Source: Lentzea tibetensis | GTDB lineage: Bacteria; Actinomycetota; Actinomycetes; Mycobacteriales; Pseudonocardiaceae | Assembly: GCF_007845675.1 (NCBI RefSeq) | Contig: NZ_VOBR01000011.1 | Coordinates: 1 to 64,000, forward strand | Direction: 5' to 3' | DNA length: 64,000 nt | Part shown: positions 19,001 through 28,600 of the stretch, one piece after another | How positions within the stretch are numbered: position 1 is the first letter of the stretch | How the letters are laid out: each line of letters begins with the position of its first letter | Notes under the pieces: model-generated | Seen by the model: the letters and a program-made list of their open reading frames with translations, nothing else | The model's database searches: none | Told to the model about the DNA's origin: nothing | Program-made: the position numbers and the translations under genes

Positions 19001-22000
19001 CGGCTACCCGGTCGAGATGCTGGCCGCCGACATGGACCTCGAGGCCGACCTGGGCATTGACTCGATCAAGCGGGTCGAGATCCTCGCGACCGTGCGCCGG
19101 ACGGTTCCCGGTCTCCCCGACCTCGAGCCGACGGACCTGGGCAAGCTGCGCACGCTCGGCGAGATCATCTCCCGCCTGGGAGGCGGGGTGCCCGTGGTGC
19201 CCACACCTGCCGCGCCTCTGGCCGTCGTCGCTGAACCCGTTGCCGCGGTGGCGGATCTGGAGAAGCTGGTCCTGGACGTCGTGGCGGACAAGACCGGTTA
19301 CCCGGCGGAGATGCTCGCTGCGGACATGGATCTCGAGGCGGACCTGGGCATCGACTCGATCAAGCGGGTCGAGATCCTCGCGACCGTGCGGCGGACCGTG
19401 CCGGGGCTGCCGACGCTGGAGCCGACCGAGCTGGGCAAGCTGCGGACCCTGGGTGAGATCATCTCGCGCCTCCACGGCGCGCCGCCTGCGGTGTCGACTT
19501 CCGGCGACTACCCGGAACGCGTGACGGCCGCCGCTCCGGTCGCTGCCGCGCCAGTGGTGGTGGCTGAGATAGCGGAGTCGTTGGCGGGCCTGGAGAAGCT
19601 GGTTCTGGACGTGGTGGCCGACAAGACCGGTTACCCGGCGGAGATGCTGGCCGCGGACATGGATCTCGAGGCCGATCTGGGCATTGACTCGATCAAGCGG
19701 GTCGAGATCCTCTCGGCGGTTCGGCGTGCTGTGCCGGGCTTGCCGGAGGTCGACCCTGTGGAACTGGGCAAGTTGCGGACGCTGGGTGAGATCACTGACC
19801 GGCTGGGTGGCCCGAGCAAGCCCGCCGCTCCGGTTGTTCCTGCTCAGGTGACGCCTCCGGTTGCGGCTCCGGTTGTTGCCGCGCCTGTCGCGCCGGTGGT
19901 GGCCGCGGAGTCGTTGGCAGAACTGGAGAAGCTGGTTCTGGACGTGGTGGCGGACAAGACGGGCTACCCGGCGGAGATGCTGGCCTCCGACATGGATCTG
20001 GAAGCCGACCTCGGCATCGACTCGATCAAGCGGGTGGAGATTCTGTCGGCGGTGCGGCGTGCGGTGCCTGGTCTGCCGGAGGTTGATCCGGTGGAGTTGG
20101 GCAAGTTGCGGACGCTGGGTGAGATCACCGAGCGGCTGGGCGGCCCGAGCCAGCCCGCGGCGCAGTCCGCAGTCGCTGCCCCGGTTGTTGCCGCGCCTGT
20201 CGCGCCGGTGGTGACCTCCGAGGTGGCGGAGTCGCTGGCGGACCTGGAGAAGCTGGTTCTGGACGTGGTGGCGGACAAGACGGGCTACCCGGCGGAGATG
20301 CTGGCCTCCGACATGGATCTGGAAGCCGACCTCGGCATCGACTCGATCAAGCGGGTCGAGATCCTCTCCGCGGTGCGGCGTGCGGTGCCCGGCCTCCCCG
20401 AGGTGGACCCGGTCGAGCTCGGCAAGCTCCGCACCCTGGGCGAGATCACCGAACGCCTCGGCAGCACCACCGCGCAGCCCAGCATCACCGAGCAAGTCAA
20501 CACCGAGCACATCAGCACCGAGCAGGCACCGAGCACCCTGGTCCGCCTGGCCGTGCGCACCAAGGAGTCGGACCCGTGCGGCCTGACCCTCACGGGCCTG
20601 CGCGACGGCAGGATCGTGGTCACCGATGACGGCAGGGGAGTGGCGGCGCACGTCGTGGCCAGGCTCAAGGCCGCGGGCATCGACGCGGAGAAGGTGGACC
20701 AGGTCGCGGCGGGTACGCACGGCGTGATCCACCTCGGCGGGCTGAAGGACGTCCGCACCCCGCAGGAAGCACGAGAGGTGCAGCGGGACGTCTTCGAGGT
20801 GGCGCGGACGGTGGCCGGACACGTCAAGGTGTTCGTGACCGTGCAGGACACCGGCGGCGACTTCGGCATCAGCGGCGAGAACCCCGAGAGGGCCTGGGTG
20901 GGCGGCATCGCCGGCCTCACCCGCACCGCGGCGGCCGAGTGGCCGGAGGCCAGCGTCAAGGCGATCGACTGCGAACGCGGCAGGCGGACGTCGGCCGCGA
21001 TCGCCGAGGCGATCACGAGGGAGCTGCTCACCGGTGGGTCGACGCCGGACATCGGGCTGAGCAAGGAAGGCAAGCGGACCAGGATCGAAGCGGTCGCGGC
21101 GGAACTGGCCAAGACCAGGCACATCACCCAGAACGACGTCATCGTGGCGACCGGCGGCGCGCGAGGTGTCACGGCCGAGGCGCTCATCGAGCTGGCCAGG
21201 CAGTGCCGGCCGAAGCTGGTCCTGCTCGGACGGACGGAACGACAGGAACGACAGGAAGACAGGAACACCGACGAGCTGAAGAAGCAGCTCATCCAGCAGG
21301 GCCGCACGCCGCGGCAGATCAACGCCGAGCTGGCGAACGTCAAGGCGGCCCGCGAGGTCGAGGAGACCATCAGGCGCATCCGCGAAGCCGGGTCCGAGGT
21401 CGTCTACGAAGCGGTCGACACCCGTGACGAGGCCGCGCTGGCCAAGGCGCTCGCCAAGGCGCGGCAGCTGGGTCCGATCACGGGCATCGTCCACGGCGCC
21501 GGGGTGATCGCGGACAAGGCGATCGCGGAGAAGACCGACGAGCAGTTCGACAGGGTGTTCGACACCAAGGTCGGCGGGCTGAGGGCGTTGCTCGACGCCA
21601 CGAGGAACGACCCGATCAGGACGCTGTGCCTTTTCTCGTCGATCTCGGCGTTCGCCGGTAACCCAGGGCAGTGCGACTACGCCATGGCCAACGAGGTGCT
21701 CAACCACGTGGCTCACGCGCACAAGCGGCCGGGGTGCGTCGTCAAGTCGATCGCGTGGGGACCGTGGGAGGGCGGCATGGTCAACCCGGCGCTCGCGCAG
21801 CACTTCCACAGCCAGGGCGTGCCGCTCATCCCGATCAGCGAGGGCGCGCGGCAGTTCGTCGACGAGGTGAACAGCGACGGGGACGTGCACGTGGTCATCG
21901 CCGCGGGCGAGGACGACGAGGACAAGCCGCACCACGGCGAGATCCAGCTCAGCGCCAGGACGCACCCGTACCTCGAGGACCACGACATCGCCGGCGCGCC

Positions 22001-22631
22001 GGTCGTGCCGATCGCGATGGCGCTCGAGTGGTTCACCGCGGTGTCGACGGTGGTCGAGGACGTCAAGGTGCTGCGGAAGATCCGGCTGGACAACTTCCAC
22101 GCCGACGGCGACCGGGTGAAGGTCAGTCGCGCTGACGGCCGCCTGGAGATCACCGGGCACTACCGCGCGAGGATCGGCACCCGCCAGGAACCGCGCACGT
22201 GGCAGGAGCCCGGCGATCTCCAGCCGGTCGGATCGGACGTCTACGACGGCCACACCCTCTTCCACGGACCGAAGTTCCAGGTCATCGAGGAGGTCCACGG
22301 GGTGTCGGACGGCGGCGCGGTCGCGACCGTCACCGGAGCCCGGCAGGCCGGGTGGTGCGGCAAGGTCTGGAACACCGACCCCGCGGCCGTCGACGGCGGG
22401 TTGCAGCTGGCGGTGCTGTGGGCGCGGCACGTGCTCGGCAAGGCGAGCCTGCCGATGAGCGTCGCCGAGTGCCGGACGTACCAGCGCGGTCTGCACCGCG
22501 GGCGGACGCGGTGCGTGCTGACGAAGGTCGGCGTGTGGCAGGACGCGGTCGAGTGCGACATCGCGTTCATCGGCGAGGACGGCACGGTCATCTCCGAGCT
22601 GTTCGGCGTCTCGCTCGTGGCCCGGTCGTAG
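16089..22631 (+). CDS. pfaA: PfaA-like polyunsaturated fatty acid synthase (KS-AT-5xACP-KR-DH)
   Basis: This is a 2180-residue iterative PKS. The KS (1-450) has its active cysteine at residue 203 in TDAACASSLAAL, with histidines in VEAHGTGT and KSQIGHTKSAAG. The malonyl-AT (560-860) has Ser658 in AGHSFGELVALH. Five carrier domains share LEADLGIDSIKRVEIL, with attachment serines at about 992, 1090, 1201, 1312 and 1419, separated by Pro/Ala/Val linkers. The KR (1680-1930) starts at ATGGARGV and has the Ser and Tyr of its catalytic set (FSSISAFAG, DYAMANE). A PKS-type dehydratase ends the protein (His in HPYLEDH, Asp in AVDGGLQLAV). GAGGAG lies 9 bp before ATG 16089. It would extend acyl chains while anchoring growing intermediates on several carriers. 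No phosphopantetheinyl transferase gene is in the window. Confidence 0.94.
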   Translation: MSKRIPVAVVGVSALLPGSSDVDGFWRSVLRGEDQITDVPSSHWLISDYYDADPSAPDKTYGKRGAFLSPVDFDPLAFGMPPNQIPATDTTQLLSLIVAEQVLRDATGGSLSSLDRDKVSVILGTAPLELLATMASRLQRPVWLKALREHGVADAEAVCDSIASHYVPWQEASFPGLLSNVVAGRIANKFDLHGTNCTTDAACASSLAALQAGVNELMLGTSDMVITGGVDTLNDITMYMCFSKTPALSPSGDCKPFSSDADGTILGEGLVMFALKRLADAERDGDHVYAVLKGVGTSSDGRSTAIYAPLPEGQARALRRAYSSAGYGPETVELVEAHGTGTTAGDLAEFTALRTVFSESGRADSQWCALGSVKSQIGHTKSAAGAAGMLKAVLSLHHKVLPPTIKVDAPSPKLDLASSPLYLNTEARPWIRSSAHPRRASVSSFGFGGSNFHLTLEEYVPGHGGRTPWRTHSAPAELVLLSAATPAELVTRAGQVDLAAPLADIARSSQTSFVPTDEARLAVVAKSAAELATKLSLAVSAIASGTTVPGVTYACGDPDPGQVGFLFSGQGSQYVGMGGDLAMEFPAARAVWDSVADVLPVHQYVFPVPVFSADERSAQQTALTATEWAQPALAAASLAQLALLDSLKVSPDAVAGHSFGELVALHTAGSFDSATLVRLARQRGEAMQAAGRAGSMMAVSASHADVLAVVSDVDGVWIANHNAPSQVVVSGTPAGIAAVESHFTAMDVTCRRLDTSTAFHSPLVASATTALASFLGSVAVSPPRISVYGNTDASVYPADPAAIRSRIAGHLAAPVRFVDEIEAMYAAGVRTFVEVGAGSTLTGLVGKILGSRPFVAVSLDRKGQHGVTALFSALGQLAVNGVAADFDALWAHVAPPAEPVESKPRMVKKLSGANYGKPYPPAAPVAVSEVVVPSVRMPDSPVVAPAPVVAAPAAAGPDLEKLVLDVVADKTGYPVEMLAADMDLEADLGIDSIKRVEILATVRRTVPGLPDLEPTDLGKLRTLGEIISRLGGGVPVVPTPAAPLAVVAEPVAAVADLEKLVLDVVADKTGYPAEMLAADMDLEADLGIDSIKRVEILATVRRTVPGLPTLEPTELGKLRTLGEIISRLHGAPPAVSTSGDYPERVTAAAPVAAAPVVVAEIAESLAGLEKLVLDVVADKTGYPAEMLAADMDLEADLGIDSIKRVEILSAVRRAVPGLPEVDPVELGKLRTLGEITDRLGGPSKPAAPVVPAQVTPPVAAPVVAAPVAPVVAAESLAELEKLVLDVVADKTGYPAEMLASDMDLEADLGIDSIKRVEILSAVRRAVPGLPEVDPVELGKLRTLGEITERLGGPSQPAAQSAVAAPVVAAPVAPVVTSEVAESLADLEKLVLDVVADKTGYPAEMLASDMDLEADLGIDSIKRVEILSAVRRAVPGLPEVDPVELGKLRTLGEITERLGSTTAQPSITEQVNTEHISTEQAPSTLVRLAVRTKESDPCGLTLTGLRDGRIVVTDDGRGVAAHVVARLKAAGIDAEKVDQVAAGTHGVIHLGGLKDVRTPQEAREVQRDVFEVARTVAGHVKVFVTVQDTGGDFGISGENPERAWVGGIAGLTRTAAAEWPEASVKAIDCERGRRTSAAIAEAITRELLTGGSTPDIGLSKEGKRTRIEAVAAELAKTRHITQNDVIVATGGARGVTAEALIELARQCRPKLVLLGRTERQERQEDRNTDELKKQLIQQGRTPRQINAELANVKAAREVEETIRRIREAGSEVVYEAVDTRDEAALAKALAKARQLGPITGIVHGAGVIADKAIAEKTDEQFDRVFDTKVGGLRALLDATRNDPIRTLCLFSSISAFAGNPGQCDYAMANEVLNHVAHAHKRPGCVVKSIAWGPWEGGMVNPALAQHFHSQGVPLIPISEGARQFVDEVNSDGDVHVVIAAGEDDEDKPHHGEIQLSARTHPYLEDHDIAGAPVVPIAMALEWFTAVSTVVEDVKVLRKIRLDNFHADGDRVKVSRADGRLEITGHYRARIGTRQEPRTWQEPGDLQPVGSDVYDGHTLFHGPKFQVIEEVHGVSDGGAVATVTGARQAGWCGKVWNTDPAAVDGGLQLAVLWARHVLGKASLPMSVAECRTYQRGLHRGRTRCVLTKVGVWQDAVECDIAFIGEDGTVISELFGVSLVARS
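18955..20460 (+). repeat. Five tandem carrier-domain repeats in pfaA
   Basis: Five copies of an ACP unit with serine codons at 19062, 19356, 19689, 20022 and 20343 give spacings of 294, 333, 333 and 321 bp. The units fall into two groups: copies 1-2 read EILATVRRTVPGLP and copies 3-5 read EILSAVRRAVPGLPEVDP. Copies 4 and 5 share an exact 113-bp identity (19923-20035 and 20244-20356), and their preceding linkers also share a long identical stretch. This indicates recent duplication or gene conversion. Confidence 0.95.
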
Positions 22632-22644
22632 GAAAGGCGACGAG

Positions 22645-25600
22645 ATGCGCTTCGAACCCATCGCGATCGTCGGGCGGGGAGCTGTCCTGCCCGACGCTCG
22701 TGACGCGGACACCTTCTGCGCCAACGTGATCGCCGGCCGGATGAGCATCAGCACGGCCCCCGAGGGACGCTGGAAGGTGCCGCACGGGGTGCCGGAGGGC
22801 ACGTGGGGTGATGTCGGCGGCTACGTGCGGCACTTCGCCGCCGAACAAGGGCTCGACCCGCAGTTCCAGTGGGTCCGCCACGGTGTCGAGGCCGCGCTCG
22901 AGGGACTCGACCGCGGCCGGGCAGGCCTGGTGCTCGGCAACCTGTCGTTCCCCACGGTGGGCATGGCCGACTACGCGGAACGGGTGTGGCGCGGCAACGA
23001 GCGCACCGACCCGCGCAACCGGTTCATGTCCGGGCTGCCCGCGCACCTCACCGGGCTCGACGCGTTCGCGCTGGACGCCGCTTGCGCGTCCAGCCTGTAC
23101 GCGATCAAGCTCGCCTGCGACCGGCTGCACGACCGCACGGCCGACGTCATGGTCGCGGGTGCGGTGAACTGCGCGGACGACCTGTTCATCCACGTCGGCT
23201 TCTCCGCGCTGTCGGCGCTGAGCAAGTCCGGCCGCAGCCGCCCGTTCCACCGCGAGGCGGACGGGCTCGTCCCGGCCGAGGGTGCGGCGTTCGTGTCGCT
23301 GATGCGGCTCGCGGACGTGCGGGACGAAGAGGTGTTCGGCGTGATCCGCGGCGTCGGGCTGTCCAACGACGGACGCGGCTCCGGCATGCTCGTCCCCTCC
23401 GCCGAGGGGCAGATCCGGGCGATGCGCCAGGCGTACCAGATGGCCGGTGTCGCACCGGAAACCGTCGAGCTGCTGGAGTGCCACGCCACCGGCACGCCCG
23501 TCGGCGACGTCGTCGAGGTCACCAGCGCCGCCCAGATCTTCAAGAACCACAAGGGCTTGGCGATCGGTTCGGCGAAGTCGAACGTCGGCCACCTGATCAC
23601 CGCGGCCGGTGTCGCCGGGCTGATCAAGGTGCTGGGCGCCATGAGGAACGGCGTCCGCCCGGCCACGCTCAACGCCGACGACACCATCGACGCGCTCGAC
23701 GGCACCCCGCTGCGGGTGCTCACCGAAGCCGAGGAGTGGATCAAGCCTAAGCGGGCCGCGGTGAGCGCGTTCGGGTTCGGCGGCAACAACGCGCACCTGA
23801 TCGTCGACGCACCGGGCCAGCACCACGGCGCGGTGGAACCGTTGCCGCTCAAGGAACCCGTGGCCATCGTCGCGATCGGCGCCAAGGTCGGCACCGGCGA
23901 CAGCACGCACGACCTGACCCGCGCCCTGTTCACCGGCGAGAAGACCGGCAAGCGCGAGTCCGTCGACGTCGCGCTGCAGGGCCTGCGCATGCCGCCGCTC
24001 GACCTCGCGCAGACGCACGCCCAGCAGCTGCTCGTGCTGGAAACCGCGCGCGAGGTAGCGAGGAACCTGCCGCGCGACCGCACGATGGTGCTCATCGGCA
24101 TGGGCTGCGACGCCGAGGTCGCCCGGTACGGTGCGCGCTGGCGCGCGGCACCCGAGGAGCGCGACGGCGTCGTGCCGAACCTGACCAGCGCGGCCGTCGT
24201 CGGCACCATGCCCAACATCACCGCGAACCGCATCAACGCCGTCCTCGACCTGGCCGGCCCCAGCTTCAGCGTCTCGGCGGAGGAGGCCTCGGGCGTGGTC
24301 GCGCTCGAGCTGGCCGCCCGCGCGATCCGCCACGGCGAGGCGGACGCCGCGGTGGTCGGCGCGGTCGACCTGTCCCACGAACCCGTGCACGAGCAGGCGC
24401 TCGCGGACCTCGGCATCACGCGCGAGTCCGGCGACGCGGCCGTCGTGCTGGTGCTCAAGAAGTTCAGCGACGCCCAGGACGACGAGATCATCGCGCTGCT
24501 CGACGACGCCACCTCCGAGGCCGACCTGATCGTGGGGGACAGGGGCTTCGACCCGAGCATCGTCTGCGGCACCCCGCACGCCGCCAAGGGACTTCTCGCC
24601 GTCGCCACCGCGGCGCTCGCGCTGCGCCACCGCGCCACCCCGCGCACCGGCGCGCCCGCCGACCCCGCGTTCGACGTCGACACGGCGAAGGTCGTCGTGA
24701 AACCGCTGGAGGCAGGCGAGAAGACCGTCCGCCTGCGCCAGCACCGGACGAAGCCGTGGATCGCCGAACGGCCGCCGCGTCTCCGCGTGTACTCCGGCGC
24801 CGACAGGACCGCGGTCATCGACGCACTCGACGCGGGCAGGGAGTCCGGCGAGGGACCGGCCCGGCTCGTGCTGCTCGACGACGACAAGGCCCCCGCGAAG
24901 GCCTGGCTCGAAGGCCGGGCGCTCAAGCCGGAGGGCGCGGCCTTCCGCGCCACCCCGCTCGCGGGCGAGATCGGCTTCGTCTTCACCGGCGGTCTCGCCG
25001 CGTACCCCGGTATGGGCCGCGAGCTGCTGCTGGCGTTCCCGCACCTGCTCGAGCAGATCGAGGCCCGGTCCGGCTCGGTGCGCGACGTGGTGGGCTGGGC
25101 GTTCGAGGGAGCGGACAGCGAGCCGCGCGAGGTGCTCGACCAGATCTGGGGCACCGCACTGCTCAGCCAGGTCCACGCCATGATCACCCGCGACCTGCTC
25201 GGCATCACGCCGAACGCCGCGCTCGGCTACTCGGCGGGCGAGTCGAACGCGCTGGTCGCGCTCGGCGTCTGGACGGACATGCGCAAGCTGCGCGCCGAGA
25301 TGACCTCGTCCGGCATGTTCAGCCGCCAGGTCGCAGGCGAGTTCATGGCCATCAAGCGGGCGTGGGCGCGTCAGGGCGTCGAGGGCACGCGCTGGAAGAA
25401 CTACCTGGTCGGCGTCAGCGCGGACCACGCGCGGAAACGACTGCACGGCGAGCAGGCCGTCCACCTGATCGCGGTCAACTCACCGGACTCGTGCATCATC
25501 GGCGGCGAGGTCACCGCGTGCGAACGCGTGCTGTCCACATTGGACGCCGCGTACACGCTGCCCGTCCCGTACGAGCTGGCCGTGCACACGCCGGAACTCG

Positions 25601-28600
25601 GCGAGGTGCGCAACGAGTGGTGGCGGCTGCACTGCCGCCCCACCACGCCACCGCCGGGCGTCCGGTTCTACAGCTGCGCCACGGACGACTCCTACCTGCC
25701 CACCGCGGAACGCGTCGCGGACGCGCTCACCGCGCAGGCCGTAGGCACGATGGACTTCGCCGGTGCGATCGAGCAGGCCTGGCGCGACGGCGTCCGGATC
25801 TTCGTCGAGCACGGCCCCAAGTCGCTGTGCAGCGACTGGATCCGCCGCACGCTCGGCGACCGCGAGCATCTGGCGGTCGCGCTCGACGCGCAGGACGGGC
25901 GCAGCGTGCGCCAGCTCAGCAGGGTCGCGGCCGAGCTCGTCGCGGCCGGCGTCGACGTCAACACCACCGCACTGCACGACCAGCTCGACTCGGCGGTGCC
26001 CGGCACCGCTGCACAACGGAGCGTGCTCACGCTCCCCGCACATCCACCGGAGGTCAGGTTGTCCAAGACGACCATGGTTCGTCCACCCGTCCTGCCTCCG
26101 GTCACGACCCCGGTGCCGCGACCGTCCCTCCCCGATGCGGTCGCGGCACCGGGCCTTCCCCGAGACGACTCGAAGCCCGGCCCGAAGTTCACCCGCGAGC
26201 AGCTCGAGCACCTCGCCGGCGGCAAGATCTCCGAGCTGTTCGGCTTCATGTTCGAGGCGCAGGACGGTTACGCACGCCAGTGCCGCATGCCGCAGCCGCC
26301 GATGCTGCTGGCCGACCGGGTCACCGGCATCGACGCCGAACCGGGCAGCATGGGCACCGGCACGATCTGGACCGAGACCGACGTGCTGCCGGACGCCTGG
26401 TACCTCGACAGCACCGGGCGCATGCCGCCGGGCATCCTGATCGAGTCCGGCCAGGCCGACCTGCTGCTGATCAGCTGGCTCGGCGCGGACCTGCTCAACA
26501 AGGGCGAGCGCGTCTACCGGTTGCTCGGCTGCGAGCTGACCTTCCACGGCAGCCCGCCCGAGCCCGGCGAGACGCTGCGCTACCAGATCGAGATCGACGG
26601 GCACGCCGAGCTCAACGGCATCCGGTTGTTCTTCTTCCACTACGACTGCTACGTCGGCGACGAGCTGCGCCTGTCCGTCCGAAAAGGACAGGCCGGGTTC
26701 TTCACCGACCAGGAGCTCGCGGCCACCACCGGCGTCATCTGGGATCCCGAGCTCGAACGGCCGGAAGGCCCGTGCGAGGCACCGGTCGTGGTCACCGGGC
26801 AGCGGAGCTTCGACGCCGAGCAGGTCCGCGCGTTCGCCGATGGCCGTCCGTACGACTGCTTCGGGCCGCAGTGGGACCTGACGCGGGCGCACATCCGCAC
26901 GCCGCGCATCGACGACGGCCGGATGCTGTTCCTCGACGAGGTCACCGACTTCGACGTCAAGGGCGGGCCGTGGCAGCGCGGCTACCTCAAGGCGGAGACG
27001 AAGGTCGAGCCCGACGAGTGGTTCTTCGACGGCCACTTCAAGAACGACCCGTGCATGCCGGGCACCCTGATGTTCCAGGGCTGCCTGCAGGCGATGTCGT
27101 TCTACCTGGCGGGCTGCGGCTTCACGATCGGCAACGACGCGTGGCGCTTCGAGCCGGTGCCCGGCGAGGGCTACGACATGCGCTGCCGCGGCCAGGTCAC
27201 GCCCGACAGCCGCAACCTGAGCTACGAGGTGTTCGTCTCCGAGCTCGTCGCGGGCCCGATCCCGACGCTGCACGCGGACGTGCTGTGCACTGTGGACGGT
27301 GTGAAGGCGTTCCACGCCAAGCGCGTCGGCCTGCGGCTGGTGCCTGCCTGGCCGCTCGACCAGTGGCGCACCCGCGAGCTCGCGAACCACGTCGAGACCG
27401 GCGCGGTCGCCGAGGCCGGTGGCGTCCGGTTCGACTACGCGGCGCTGCTCGCGTGCGCCTGGGGCAAGCCGTCCGACGCGTTCGGCGAGCTGTACGCGCG
27501 GTTCGACAGCCACCGCAAGGTCGCCCGGCTGCCGGGAGCGCCCTACCACTTCATGAGCAGGATCGCGTCGGTCGACGGCGCGATCGGCGGCATGGAGGCG
27601 GGCAGCTCGTGCGTCGTCGAGTACGACGTGCCCGCGGATGCCTGGTACTTCGAGCAGAACGGCCAGGCCACGATGCCGCTGGCCGTGCTGATGGAGGTCG
27701 TGCTCCAGCCGTGCGGCTGGCTCGCGTCCTACGTCGGGTGCGCGGTGGAGATCGACAAGGACCTGCTGTTCCGCAACCTCGACGGCAAGGGCACCATCCA
27801 CGGCGAGATCACGCCGGACACGAAGGTCGTCCGCACCACCACGAAGCTCCGCGACATCTCGGTCAACGGTCCGATGATCATCGTCTCGTTCGACGTGCGC
27901 TGCTACGGCGACGACGCGCTGGTCTACGAGCTGGACACGGTGTTCGGGTTCTTCCCGCCGGAGTCGTTCGTCGACCAGCCAGGACTCGGCTGCACGGACG
28001 CCGAACGCGCCGCGCTCGCCCCGAGCGGCCAGGTCGTCGACCTCACCGCGCGTCCAGCGAAGTACTGCGACGGCGAGCTGCGGCTGGCCGGTCCGATGCT
28101 GCTGATGCTCGACCGGGTCACCGGCTACGACCCCACCGGTGGTGCGGCCGGGCTGGGCAGGCTCACCGCGGAGAAGGACGTCGACGCGGGGGAGTGGTTC
28201 TTCAAGGCGCACTTCTTCCAGGATCCCGTGCAGCCCGGCTCGCTCGGCATCGAGGCGCTCTACCAGCTGCTCCAGTTCTACCTGCTGGAACGCGGTGCGG
28301 GCGAAGGGCTGGCGCAGCCGCGGTTCGAGATGATGATGGACAGCGCACCGATGGTGTGGAAGTACCGCGGCCAGGTCGTGCCGTCGCACACCACGATCTC
28401 GTCCGAGCTGGAGATCACCTCGTACGACGCGGAGAACCGGTGCGCGAAGGCCAAGGCGTGGCTGTGGGTGGACGGCAGGCGCATCTACAGCACCGCCGAG
28501 ATCGGAGTGCGGGTGGTCGGTGCGTCCCAGGAGGAGAACTGGCTGCACGACCACCGTCCGACGTGGACGGTGCCGGTCGTGCCGATGATGTCGGTGGTCG

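Noticed and set aside
18955-20460. Regular repeats as a CRISPR array
   Set aside because: The units are 294-333 bp, in frame and encode carrier proteins with the conserved serine.
16425-22802. A very long open frame on the minus strand antisense to pfaA
   Set aside because: It mirrors the codon bias of the true gene, is rich in Arg, Gly and Val with no domains, and exists only because stop codons are rare in GC-rich antisense frames.
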